NCBI GenBank assembly: GCA_048201975.1
Contig: DBFBGQ010000122.1
Location: 1-35,484 of the forward strand
Reading direction: 5' to 3'
DNA: 35,484 nt
From: Egerieenecus sp048201975
GTDB taxonomy: Bacteria; Bacillota; Clostridia; Christensenellales; Aristaeellaceae
The position numbers and the translations under genes were made by a program. The notes under the pieces were generated by a model. It saw only the letters and a list, made by a program, of their open reading frames with translations. It was not told where the DNA came from and made no database searches. This document shows, one piece after another, positions 6,707 through 15,658 of the stretch. Positions within the stretch are counted from its first letter, which is position 1. Every line of letters starts with the position of its first letter.

Positions 6707-7981
6707 ATGAAGGTCCTGATTGTCGGCGGCGGCGGACGGGAGCACGCCATTGCCGAAAAGCTGCTGGAAAATCCCCGCATTGACAGGCTCTATGCCGCGC
6801 CGGGCAACGGCGGCATGGCAGCCATCGCCACCTGCCTGCCCATGAAGGCCACGGACATTCAGGCCATCACGGACTTCTGCGTCAGGGAAGGGATGGACTT
6901 CGTGGTGGTGGCGCCGGACGATCCCCTGTGCCTGGGGCTGGTGGACCTGCTGCGGGAGAAGGGCATTCCCGCCTTCGGCCCGGACAAGAAGGCCGCCATC
7001 ATTGAGGGAAGCAAGGTTTTCGCCAAGGGCCTGATGAAAAAATACGGCATTCCCACCGCGGCTTATGAGGTTTTTGACGACTGCGACAAGGCCCTGGCGT
7101 ACGTACAGCTCGCGCCGGCGCCGCTGGTGGTCAAGGCGGACGGCCTGGCGCTGGGCAAGGGCGTGCTGATCTGCCAAAGCCGGGAGGAAGCGGCGGAGGC
7201 CGTGCGCGCCATGATGGTCCACAACCGTTTTGGCATGTCCGGCAGCCGGGTGGTTATTGAGGAATTCCTCACCGGGCCGGAGGTGTCCGTGCTGGCATTT
7301 ACCGACGGCAGGACCGTGAAGCCCATGGTATCCTCCATGGATCACAAGCGCGCCCTGGACCATGACCAAGGGCTGAACACCGGGGGCATGGGCACCATTG
7401 CCCCCAACCCCTACTACACCGCGGACGTGGCCCAGCGCTGCATGGACGAGATCTTCCTGCCCACGATTGCCGCCATGAACGCCGAGGGGCGCACTTTTCG
7501 CGGCTGCCTGTATTTCGGGCTGATGCTCACCCCGCAGGGGCCCAAGGTCATCGAATACAATTGCCGTTTTGGGGATCCGGAAACCCAGGTGGTGCTGCCG
7601 CTGCTGGAAAGCGACCTGCTCACCATCATGGAAAGCACCGTGCAGGGCACCCTGGACCGGACCGAGGTGAAGTTTTCCTCCGGGGCGGCCTGCTGCGTGG
7701 TGCTGGCCTCCGGCGGTTATCCCGAGCATTATGAGACGGGGTACCCCATTGCCGGGCTGGCGGAAGCCGCCCAAACCGCCCATGTGTTCCATGCAGGCAC
7801 CAAGGCGGGGCCCGACGGGGAGATCCTCACCAGCGGAGGCCGGGTGCTGGGTGTGACGGCCCGGGGGGAGAACCTGCCCCAGGCCGTGGCGGCGGCTTAT
7901 GCGGCGGCGGAGAAGATTTCCTTTACCGGCATGCACATGCGCCGGGATATCGGCCAGCGCGCCCTGGCCGCGCTGCAATAA
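6707..7981 (+). CDS. purD: Phosphoribosylamine-glycine ligase PurD
   Basis: PurD joins glycine to phosphoribosylamine with ATP to form GAR. The 424-residue protein has the expected ATP-grasp layout: an N-terminal MKVLIVGGGGREHAI segment, the ATP-grasp core with PLVVKADGLALGKGV near residue 140, GPEVSVLAFTDG near 190 and the metal-binding IEYNCRFGDPETQ near 285. The start at 6707 is preferred because GGAGGA ends at 6700, six bases earlier; an ATG at 6701 would leave no spacing. The gap of 43 bases to the gene before is the longest inside the operon, but no promoter or terminator was seen in it. Confidence 0.96.
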   Translation: MKVLIVGGGGREHAIAEKLLENPRIDRLYAAPGNGGMAAIATCLPMKATDIQAITDFCVREGMDFVVVAPDDPLCLGLVDLLREKGIPAFGPDKKAAIIEGSKVFAKGLMKKYGIPTAAYEVFDDCDKALAYVQLAPAPLVVKADGLALGKGVLICQSREEAAEAVRAMMVHNRFGMSGSRVVIEEFLTGPEVSVLAFTDGRTVKPMVSSMDHKRALDHDQGLNTGGMGTIAPNPYYTADVAQRCMDEIFLPTIAAMNAEGRTFRGCLYFGLMLTPQGPKVIEYNCRFGDPETQVVLPLLESDLLTIMESTVQGTLDRTEVKFSSGAACCVVLASGGYPEHYETGYPIAGLAEAAQTAHVFHAGTKAGPDGEILTSGGRVLGVTARGENLPQAVAAAYAAAEKISFTGMHMRRDIGQRALAALQ

Positions 7982-7996
7982 AGGAGGAAGAAACGG

Positions 7997-10900
7997 ATGA
8001 GCGTCAAGCGCATCTATGTGGAGAAAAAGGCTCCCTACGCGGTGGAGGCCAAGCAGCTGCTGTGGGAGATTCGACATATTTTGCAAATCAAGAGCGTGAC
8101 CGGCCTGCGGCTGCTCAACCGCTATGATGTGGAGGGGGTGGACGACGGGCTTTTCGCCCGGTGCCTGCCCATCGTGTTCTTTGAGCCGCAGCTGGATGAG
8201 CATGATACCCAGCTGCCCACGGACGCCGACGTGATCTTTGCCGCAGAATATCTTCCGGGCCAGTACGACCAGCGGGCGGCCTCCTGCGAGGAGTGCATTC
8301 AGCTGGTGGGCCAGTGCGACCGTCCCACCGTGCGCACCGCTCGGGTGTATCTGCTCACAGGCCATCCCACCGGGGATGAGGTGGCGCGCATCAAAAAACA
8401 TGTGATCAACCCCGTGGAAAGCCGGGAAGCCGGCCTGGAAGAAAAGGAGACCCTGCGCCAGCAATACGCCACCCCGGAAACCGTGGAGACGCTGCACGGC
8501 TTTACCGCCATGACCGCGGAGGAAGTGGACGCCTTCGTGAAAAAGTACGGCCTGGCCATGGATGACGATGACCTGGCCTTCTGCCGGGATTATTTTGCCT
8601 CCGAGCGCCGGGACCCCACGCTCACGGAGATTCGCATGATCGACACCTACTGGTCCGATCACTGCCGGCATACCACCTTCCTGACCACCATTGACGGGGC
8701 GGAGATTCTCAAGCCCCAGGTGGAAAAGGCTTTCCAGCGCTATCTGGCGGCACGCAGGGAAGTCTATGGGGAGCGGGAAAAGCCCATCAACCTGATGGAT
8801 GTGGCCACCATGGGCGGCAAGGCGCTGAAGAAGGCAGGATGTCTTCCCAACCTGGACGAGAGCGAGGAGATCAACGCCTGCTCCATCAAGATTGACGTGG
8901 ACGTGGACGGCGTGCAGGAACCCTGGCTGTTCATGTTCAAGAACGAGACCCACAACCATCCCACGGAGATTGAGCCCTTCGGCGGCGCGGCCACCTGCAT
9001 CGGCGGCGCGATTCGCGATCCTCTCAGCGGGCGCACCTACGTTTACCAGGCCATGCGCGTTACCGGCGCGGCGGACCCCCTGACCCCCGTGGCGGATACC
9101 CTGCCCGGCAAGCTGCCCCAGCGCAAGCTGGTGACCACCGCGGCGGCGGGCTATTCCTCCTACGGCAACCAGATCGGCCTGGCCACGGGTCAGGTGGACG
9201 AGATGTATCACCCGGGCTATGCGGCCAAGCGCCTGGAGATCGGCGCGGTGGTGGGCGCGGCTCCCGAGAGAAACGTGCGCCGGGAACGGCCTGCGCCTGG
9301 GGATCAGATTGTGCTGCTGGGCGGCCGCACGGGCCGGGACGGCTGCGGCGGCGCCACGGGCAGCTCTAAGGCCCATAAGCAGGAATCCATCGAGACCTGC
9401 GGCGCGGAGGTGCAAAAGGGCAACGCCCCCACCGAGCGCAAGCTCCAGCGGCTGTTCCGCAACGGGGAAGTGACCCGCCTTATCAAGCGCTGCAACGACT
9501 TTGGCGCGGGCGGCGTCAGCGTGGCCATTGGCGAGCTGGCCGACGGGCTGGACATCGACCTGGATCTGGTGCCCAAGAAATACGAGGGCCTGGACGGCAC
9601 GGAGCTGGCCATCTCCGAGAGCCAGGAGCGCATGGCCGTGGTGCTGGCGCCCGAGGATGTGGAGGCCTTCCTGAAAGCGGCCCATGAAGAAAACCTGGAG
9701 GCCACCGTGGTGGCCCAGGTCACCGAGGAACCCCGGCTGCGCATGCGCTGGAAGGGCCGCACCATTGTGGACCTGTCCCGGGAATTCCTGAACAGCAACG
9801 GCGCGGAGAAGCATACCCGGGTGCGGGTGGCGGATGACAGGGTGCACCAGGCGAGCTATCCGGGCAAGAGCTTTGGCCGCCAGCTGGAGCATATGGTTTC
9901 CGACCTGAACATCTGCTCCAAGAAGGGGCTGAGCGAGCGTTTTGACTCCACCATCGGCGCGGGCACGGTGATGATGCCCTTCGGCGGAGCGCATCAGCTG
10001 ACCCCGGCCCAGGCCATGGTGGCCAAGATCCCCGTGCTGCACGGCGTCACAACCACCGTCACGGGCATGGCCTGGGGCTTCCATCCCCAGGTGATGGAGC
10101 AGAGCCCCTATGAGGGCGCGTACCTGGCGGTGATTGAGTCCGTGAGCAAGCTGGTGGCCGCCGGCTTTGATTATCGCCGGGCGTACCTGACGTTCCAGGA
10201 ATACTTTGAGCGCATGACCGGCGACCCCAACCGCTGGGGCCAGCCTTTCGCGGCGCTGCTGGGCGCCTTTGACGCCCAGATGGATTTGCAGATTGCGGCC
10301 ATCGGCGGCAAGGACAGCATGTCCGGCTCCTTTGAGCACATGGACGTGCCGCCCACGCTGGTGTCCTTTGCGGTGGCGCCGGGAGAAAACGGGCGCATGA
10401 TCTCTCCGGAGTTCAAGGGCGCAGGGCATACGGTGCGCCTGGTGGCCTGCGACGCCCACGACACCGCGGCGCTCAAGGCAAACTGGGACAGCGTGCTGGC
10501 GGCTATGGCGGACGGTCAGGTGCTTTCCGCCTGGGCGCTGGGTCTGGGCGGCGTGGCGGAGGGCCTGTTCAAAATGGCCCTGGGCAACCGCCTGGGCGTG
10601 CATATGCTGGACAGCTATGAGGCCGATCCCTTCGCCTGGCAGTTCGGTTCCCTGCTCATCGAATGCACGGAGGACTGCCAGCTGGGCGTGCCCGTGGCGC
10701 AGACCACCCAGGAATACACCTTCGTCCGCGGCGGCGAAAGCCTGGACATGGCCACGCTGCAGGAAATGTACGAAGGCAAGCTGGATAAGGTGTTCGCCTA
10801 TCGGGGCCACAGCGGCGAGACCACGGATAAATTCTCCTATACCGCTTCCCGGCGTCCCGCTCCGGCGGTCAAGCATGTGAAGCCCCTGGCCTTCATCCCC

Positions 10901-11677
10901 GTGTTCCCTGGCACCAACTGCGAGTATGATACCGCCCGGGCGGTGGAGCGGGCCGGCGGCGCGGCGGAGATCCTGGTGCTGAACAACCTGACGCCCGCGG
11001 ACATCACCGCCAGCCTGGAAAAGGCCCGGGAGCTCATCGCCCGCAGCCAAATGATCGTGCTGCCCGGCGGCTTCAGCGGCGGCGACGAGCCCGACGGTTC
11101 CGCCAAGTTTATCACCGCCTTCTTCCGCAACCCCATGATGAAGGACGCGGTCAGCGACCTGTTGGAGAGGCGGGACGGGCTGATGCTGGGCATCTGCAAC
11201 GGGTTCCAGGCGCTGATCAAGCTGGGGCTGGTTCCCTTTGGCCGGATTGTGGACACGGATGAAAATTGCCCCACCCTGACCTTCAACGAGATCGGCCGGC
11301 ACCAGTCCATGCTGGTGCGCACCCGCATCGCCTCCAACAAGAGCCCCTGGCTGAGCCGCACCGCGATGGACGAGGTCTATACCGTGGCCATCTCCCACGG
11401 AGAGGGACGCTTTGTGGGCCCCGAGAGCCTGATCCGCGACCTGGCGGCCCAGGGGCAGATCGCCACCCAGTACGTGGACCTGGCAGGGGAAGCCTCCATG
11501 GACGCCCGGTTCAATCCCAACGCCAGCTATTTCGCCATCGAGGGGATCACCTCCCCCGACGGACGGGTGCTGGGCAAGATGGGCCACACCGAGCGCAGCG
11601 GGGACGGCTTGTACATGAACGTGCCCGGCAACAAGTATCAGCCGCTGTTTGAGGGCGGCGTGGATTACTTCCGGTAA
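7997..11677 (+). CDS. purL: Phosphoribosylformylglycinamidine synthase, PurL-PurQ fusion
   Basis: This 1226-residue enzyme converts FGAR to FGAM using glutamine and ATP. The N-terminal PurS-like segment is followed by the synthetase core with YWSDHCRHTTF near residue 220 and FKNETHNHPTEIEPFGGAATCIGG near 312. The C-terminal glutaminase domain has the Cys1067 nucleophile in GICNGFQ and a later ISHGEGRF segment with the His of the triad. It is the long single-chain form known from clostridia, shorter than the 1295-residue E. coli protein, so no separate purS or purQ is needed. It starts with ATG after AAGGAGGA at 7981-7988. Confidence 0.96.
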   Translation: MSVKRIYVEKKAPYAVEAKQLLWEIRHILQIKSVTGLRLLNRYDVEGVDDGLFARCLPIVFFEPQLDEHDTQLPTDADVIFAAEYLPGQYDQRAASCEECIQLVGQCDRPTVRTARVYLLTGHPTGDEVARIKKHVINPVESREAGLEEKETLRQQYATPETVETLHGFTAMTAEEVDAFVKKYGLAMDDDDLAFCRDYFASERRDPTLTEIRMIDTYWSDHCRHTTFLTTIDGAEILKPQVEKAFQRYLAARREVYGEREKPINLMDVATMGGKALKKAGCLPNLDESEEINACSIKIDVDVDGVQEPWLFMFKNETHNHPTEIEPFGGAATCIGGAIRDPLSGRTYVYQAMRVTGAADPLTPVADTLPGKLPQRKLVTTAAAGYSSYGNQIGLATGQVDEMYHPGYAAKRLEIGAVVGAAPERNVRRERPAPGDQIVLLGGRTGRDGCGGATGSSKAHKQESIETCGAEVQKGNAPTERKLQRLFRNGEVTRLIKRCNDFGAGGVSVAIGELADGLDIDLDLVPKKYEGLDGTELAISESQERMAVVLAPEDVEAFLKAAHEENLEATVVAQVTEEPRLRMRWKGRTIVDLSREFLNSNGAEKHTRVRVADDRVHQASYPGKSFGRQLEHMVSDLNICSKKGLSERFDSTIGAGTVMMPFGGAHQLTPAQAMVAKIPVLHGVTTTVTGMAWGFHPQVMEQSPYEGAYLAVIESVSKLVAAGFDYRRAYLTFQEYFERMTGDPNRWGQPFAALLGAFDAQMDLQIAAIGGKDSMSGSFEHMDVPPTLVSFAVAPGENGRMISPEFKGAGHTVRLVACDAHDTAALKANWDSVLAAMADGQVLSAWALGLGGVAEGLFKMALGNRLGVHMLDSYEADPFAWQFGSLLIECTEDCQLGVPVAQTTQEYTFVRGGESLDMATLQEMYEGKLDKVFAYRGHSGETTDKFSYTASRRPAPAVKHVKPLAFIPVFPGTNCEYDTARAVERAGGAAEILVLNNLTPADITASLEKARELIARSQMIVLPGGFSGGDEPDGSAKFITAFFRNPMMKDAVSDLLERRDGLMLGICNGFQALIKLGLVPFGRIVDTDENCPTLTFNEIGRHQSMLVRTRIASNKSPWLSRTAMDEVYTVAISHGEGRFVGPESLIRDLAAQGQIATQYVDLAGEASMDARFNPNASYFAIEGITSPDGRVLGKMGHTERSGDGLYMNVPGNKYQPLFEGGVDYFR

Positions 11678-11713
11678 GCCGGAGCGACAGAAAAATATAG
11701 GGAGAAATGTTCT

Positions 11714-13147
11714 ATGCTGCACGATAGCTACATCAGCCCCTTCTCCACGCGCTACGCCAGCAAGGAGATGCAGTTCGTCTTCTCCGAGGACAACAAGTTC
11801 CGTACCTGGCGCAGGCTGTGGATCGCCCTGGCCCGGGCCGAACAGCGCCAGGGTCTGGACATCACCGACGAGCAGATTGCCGAGCTGGAAGCTCATCGGG
11901 ATGACATCAACTACGAGGACGCCCAGCGCCGGGAGCGGGAATGCCGCCACGACGTGATGAGCCATGTGTACGCCTACGGCCTGCAGTGCCCCAAGGCGGC
12001 GGGCATCATCCATCTGGGGGCCACTTCCTGCTACGTGGGTGACAACACGGACGTGATCCTCATGCGGCAGGGGCTGCAAATTGTCCGCCGCAAGCTGCTC
12101 AACGTCATGGCCCTGCTGGCAAAGTTCGCGGAAAAGTACAAGGGCGTGCCTTGCCTGGCTTACACCCATCTGCAGCCCGCCCAGCTCACCACCGTGGGCA
12201 AGCGGGCCACTCTATGGCTCAACGAGCTGTACATGGATTATCAGGAGGTGGAGCATCGCCTGGATTCCCTGGCCCTGCTGGGGAGCAAGGGCACGACGGG
12301 CACGCAGGCCAGCTTCATGGAGTTGTTTGCCGGGGACAGCGGCAAGATCAAGGCCGTGGAGCAGGATATTGCCCAGGCCATGGGATTTGCCAAGGTGGTG
12401 CCCGTTTCCGGCCAGACCTACTCCCGAAAGATGGACTACTTCGTGGTCAGCACACTGAGCGGTATCGCCCAATCCGCCAGCAAGTTCAGCTATGACATGC
12501 GTCTTTTGCAGAATTTCAAAGAGATGGAGGAACCCTTTGAAAAAAGCCAGATCGGTTCCTCCGCCATGCCCTACAAGCGCAACCCCATGCGCTCGGAGCG
12601 GGTATCGTCCCTGAGCCGCTACGTGATGGTGGATACCCTGAACACCGCCATCACCGCGGGCACGCAGTGGTTTGAGCGCACCCTGGACGACAGCGCCAAC
12701 AAGCGCATTGCCGTGGCGGAGGCATTCCTGGGCGTGGACGCTATTTTGAACATCCTCATCAACGTATGCGACGGCCTGGTGGTCTACGAAAAGGTGATCC
12801 GTCAGCGGGTCATGAACGAGCTGCCCTTTATGGCCACGGAGAACATCATGATGGACGCGGTGAAGAAGGGCGGTAACCGCCAGGAGCTTCACGAAAAGCT
12901 CCGGGTGCATTCCCAGGCCGCGGCACGGGTGGTCAAGGAGGAAGGCGGCAAGAACGATCTGGTGGAGCGCATTGCCGCGGATCCTGCCTTTCAGGTCACC
13001 CGGGAGGAGATCGAGGCCATTCTTCAGCCGGAGAAGTTCATCGGCCGCAGCCGGGAACAGGTGGAGGAATACCTGTCGGAGATCATCGTCCCGCTGCTGA
13101 AGGAAAACGAAGGGCTCCTGGGCGAAAAGCAGGAATTGAGCGTGTGA
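11714..13147 (+). CDS. purB: Adenylosuccinate lyase PurB
   Basis: PurB releases fumarate from SAICAR and from adenylosuccinate, so it serves both IMP and AMP synthesis. The 477-residue protein is a fumarase/aspartase superfamily member with IIHLGATSCYVGDNTD near residue 98, YTHLQPAQLTTVGKR near 152 and the flexible signature loop GSSAMPYKRNPMRSE with the catalytic Ser near 282. The sequence looks more like the eukaryotic-type enzymes than the shorter Bacillus PurB. It ends the operon: an intrinsic terminator follows 13 bases after the stop. Confidence 0.95.
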   Translation: MLHDSYISPFSTRYASKEMQFVFSEDNKFRTWRRLWIALARAEQRQGLDITDEQIAELEAHRDDINYEDAQRRERECRHDVMSHVYAYGLQCPKAAGIIHLGATSCYVGDNTDVILMRQGLQIVRRKLLNVMALLAKFAEKYKGVPCLAYTHLQPAQLTTVGKRATLWLNELYMDYQEVEHRLDSLALLGSKGTTGTQASFMELFAGDSGKIKAVEQDIAQAMGFAKVVPVSGQTYSRKMDYFVVSTLSGIAQSASKFSYDMRLLQNFKEMEEPFEKSQIGSSAMPYKRNPMRSERVSSLSRYVMVDTLNTAITAGTQWFERTLDDSANKRIAVAEAFLGVDAILNILINVCDGLVVYEKVIRQRVMNELPFMATENIMMDAVKKGGNRQELHEKLRVHSQAAARVVKEEGGKNDLVERIAADPAFQVTREEIEAILQPEKFIGRSREQVEEYLSEIIVPLLKENEGLLGEKQELSV

Positions 13148-13159
13148 TGCGTCTCTAAG

Positions 13160-13193
13160 GGGAGGAAGTCAAAGGATTTCCTCCCTTTTTTTT
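13160..13193 (+). terminator. Intrinsic terminator after purB
   Basis: An 8-base-pair stem (13160-13167 with 13178-13185) encloses a loop of about 10 bases and is followed by eight T residues. It lies directly after the purB stop and closes the purine operon. Confidence 0.9.
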
Positions 13194-13211
13194 GTGCGCG
13201 CTTCCCAAACG

Positions 13212-13231
13212 GTGAACAATGCGTGAACATT
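13212..13231 (+). repeat. Direct repeat GTGAACAWT, 11 bases apart
   Basis: GTGAACAAT at 13212-13220 and GTGAACATT at 13223-13231 are repeated with a period of 11 bases, about one helical turn. They lie between the purB terminator and the cdaA promoter, about 110-130 bases ahead of its -35 region. This is the geometry of an operator for a dimer or tandem-bound protein. The ending GAACAWT is shared with PurBox sequences, but the CCG part is missing. No regulator is assigned. Confidence 0.3.
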
Positions 13232-13340
13232 TTCTTTTTGGTGAAGGAAAGTGCGCCGCCCCGCGTTCTATTGCTGTGTCCCTGGGGGAGGCGGCGTTAT
13301 TTTCAGCGGAAAAAATGCGAAAATTTCTCCCGGAAGGGGA

Positions 13341-13369
13341 TTCATAGTTGGCCCAAAATGTTGTATAAT
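13341..13369 (+). promoter_or_regulatory. Probable cdaA promoter
   Basis: A perfect -10 box TATAAT lies at 13364-13369. A weak -35 box (TTCATA, 13341-13346) is 17 bases upstream. Transcription would start near 13376, giving a leader of about 43 bases to the TTG start of cdaA. It would drive the whole cdaA-to-PHP gene string, since no other promoter was recognised there. Confidence 0.6.
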
Positions 13370-13418
13370 AAATACTGCCAGTTTCTGAGTTCATATACGA
13401 AAGTGGGGTCGAAGTCGG

Positions 13419-14273
13419 TTGACAGCACTGTGGGATACGATACAGACCGCGTTGTGGAACGTGTTTCACCGGCCGGGACTGAGCGATGTGGTGGATATTC
13501 TCATCGTCACGGTGATCATTTATTTCCTGCTGATGATGACCCGTCAAACCCGGGCCAGCGCCGTGCTCAAGGGGCTGGTGGTGCTACTGATTGCCACCTT
13601 TGTTTCGGATCTGTGCGGGCTGACCGCGCTGAACTGGCTTTTGATGAGCGTGATCAACAACGGCGCGGTGGTGCTGGTAATCGTGTTCCAGCCGGAAATA
13701 CGCAAGGCCCTGGAGCAGCTGGGCCGCGGCGCCATGCGTGAAACCAGCCATGCGGCCGAGGGAGAGGATCAGGCGCGCATCATCGACGAGATCATTCAGT
13801 GCATGACGGACCTGAGCCGCCGCCGCGTGGGCGCGCTGATCGTTTTTGAGCAGAAGACCGGCTTGAAGGACGTTATTGAAACAGGCACGGCGGTGGACGC
13901 GCGAATTTCCGCGCCCCTGCTGGAGAATATCTTCGAACCCAATACGCCGCTCCATGACGGCGCGGTGGTCATTCGCGGGCCGCGGGTGGTGGCCGGCGCG
14001 TGCATCCTGACCCTGACGGAGGGCCGGGGCATCAGCCGGGAACTGGGCACCCGCCACCGGGCGGCCATCGGCATCAGCGAAACCACCGACGCCATTGTGC
14101 TCATCGTCTCCGAGGAGACGGGTATCATGTCCATGGCCCGGGGCGGCCGCCTGACCCGTCACCTGGACACCAAGTCCCTGCGGGAGATTCTCGAGGGCAT
14201 TTACGCGCAGCCTCATACCCATTTGCTGGCTTCGCTGCTGGGACGTAAGCGGGGAAAGGAGGCGGCCAGATGA
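13419..14273 (+). CDS. cdaA: Diadenylate cyclase CdaA
   Basis: CdaA is the membrane-bound enzyme that makes the second messenger c-di-AMP from two ATP; c-di-AMP controls potassium and osmolyte uptake and wall homeostasis. The 284-residue protein has three predicted membrane segments (about 22-41, 46-65 and 72-90) followed by the DisA-N catalytic domain, with the DGA motif at 180-182 and RHR at 212-214. The start is TTG at 13419 with only a weak site (GTGGGG, 13403-13408); no ATG lies nearby in frame, so initiation is probably inefficient. It overlaps cdaR by 4 bases, as in most Firmicutes, and CdaR is its known partner. Confidence 0.95.
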   Translation: MTALWDTIQTALWNVFHRPGLSDVVDILIVTVIIYFLLMMTRQTRASAVLKGLVVLLIATFVSDLCGLTALNWLLMSVINNGAVVLVIVFQPEIRKALEQLGRGAMRETSHAAEGEDQARIIDEIIQCMTDLSRRRVGALIVFEQKTGLKDVIETGTAVDARISAPLLENIFEPNTPLHDGAVVIRGPRVVAGACILTLTEGRGISRELGTRHRAAIGISETTDAIVLIVSEETGIMSMARGGRLTRHLDTKSLREILEGIYAQPHTHLLASLLGRKRGKEAAR

Positions 14274-15637
14274 GCAAGGCGCCGGAGAAGAACACGGAAA
14301 ACCGGCCGGAGAAGAACGCGCCGGAAAAGAAAAACGAGAGCGGCTGGCGGGGGCTGATGCAGGCCGTGGGGCGCTTTTTCCTGCACCAATGGCCGTTCAA
14401 GCTGCTTTCGTTGGCGATTGCCATCGTGCTGTGGTCCGGGTTGATCACCCAGGACCCCACGTTGACCCGGGAGAAAGTATTCACGGGGGTGACCATTTCG
14501 GTCAGCGGCGAGGATACCATCAAGCGCAACGGATTGATTGTGGTCAGCGATTTGGATGCGGTGACCCAGGACGCCAAGATTCGCGTGGAAGTGCCGCAGA
14601 TGCAATATTCCTCCGCCACCGCCAGCAACTACAACGTGCGCATCGACCTGACGCGCCTGGAAGGCACCGGCGTGCAGGAGCTCAAGGTGCTCAGCACCAG
14701 CAGCTCCACCTGGGGCAGCGTGATCGAGGTATCCCCGGAGACTGTGGAGATTGAGGTGGAGGAGTACATCACCCGCTACCGCATTCCGGTTTCCGTGGTA
14801 ACGGAAGGGGAGGCGCCCGAGGGATTCTACGCGGCTTCGCCTTCTCTGGATCCGCCGCTGGTGGCGGTAAGCGGCCCGCGGTCCCTGGTGGACCGGGTGG
14901 TGCGTGCGGTGGCCACGCTGGATCTGAGCACGCTGCCCGCCAGGGAAGGGCTGGTGCGCACCTCCGTGCCCTTCCAGCTGCTGGACAGCGACGGCGAGGC
15001 GATTCAGAGCGACCTGATAGAGATCACCAGCGAATCGGTGCTGGTGGACAGCGTCATTGCGGAGCAATACCTGTACACCATGCGTGAAATCGACATGAGC
15101 ACCCTGGGGCTGACCACGGGCGAGCCGGCCACGGGCTATGAGATCAAGACGGTGACCGTGACCCCGGCCACCATTGTCGCGGCGGGATGGTCCGCCAACC
15201 TGGACGTGCTGGATACGCTGTACGCGGATACCCCCGTGGACGTGACCGGCGCCAGCGACTCCTTCACCGAGCAGATCCGCGTGCGCCGTCCCTCGGAGCT
15301 CACCTACCTGAGCAGCGACACGGTGACCGTGGCGGTGGAAATCGGGCCGGTGATCAAGTCCAAGACCTTTGAAGATGTCAAGCTGTCCGTGGAGGGCACG
15401 GGGAGCGACTACAAGGCGTCCCTGGGGCAAAGCCGGGCCAGCGTCACCATTACAGGGCCGCAGCTGTGGGTGGAAAGCCTGCGCAGCTCGGATCTTACCT
15501 TGACCTGCGACGCATCGGGGCTGACCGCTGGCATCTATGAGCTGCCCGTCATCTGCAAGGTTTCGGGCGGAGAGGACGTGGCCTTTGACGTACAGGTAGC
15601 GCCTGGATTGGTGCAGGTGGAGATTGTGCAGAAATAA
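14270..15637 (+). CDS. cdaR: CdaR/YbbR-domain protein, CdaA regulator
   Basis: The 455-residue protein has a charged N-terminal tail rich in Lys, Glu and Pro, one membrane segment at about 42-62 (FKLLSLAIAIVLWSGLI) and a large extracytoplasmic part made of several YbbR repeats. The repeats show the typical VPVSVVTEGEAPEGF-like strands and VAVSGPRSLVDRV (near 200). CdaR-type proteins bind and modulate CdaA on the outer face of the membrane. Start ATG at 14270 overlaps the cdaA stop and follows GGAGG. The fold and partner are family knowledge; repeat boundaries were judged by eye. Confidence 0.9.
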   Translation: MSKAPEKNTENRPEKNAPEKKNESGWRGLMQAVGRFFLHQWPFKLLSLAIAIVLWSGLITQDPTLTREKVFTGVTISVSGEDTIKRNGLIVVSDLDAVTQDAKIRVEVPQMQYSSATASNYNVRIDLTRLEGTGVQELKVLSTSSSTWGSVIEVSPETVEIEVEEYITRYRIPVSVVTEGEAPEGFYAASPSLDPPLVAVSGPRSLVDRVVRAVATLDLSTLPAREGLVRTSVPFQLLDSDGEAIQSDLIEITSESVLVDSVIAEQYLYTMREIDMSTLGLTTGEPATGYEIKTVTVTPATIVAAGWSANLDVLDTLYADTPVDVTGASDSFTEQIRVRRPSELTYLSSDTVTVAVEIGPVIKSKTFEDVKLSVEGTGSDYKASLGQSRASVTITGPQLWVESLRSSDLTLTCDASGLTAGIYELPVICKVSGGEDVAFDVQVAPGLVQVEIVQK

Positions 15638-15658
15638 TCGCTATGCGAGGAGGATGAC

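Noticed and set aside
6635..12169. An 1844-codon open frame on the minus strand opposite purD, purL and purB
   Set aside because: It mirrors the codon periodicity of three well-supported genes in GC-rich DNA, is full of His, Gln, Gly and Leu in low-complexity order, and has no family resemblance. It is an antisense shadow.
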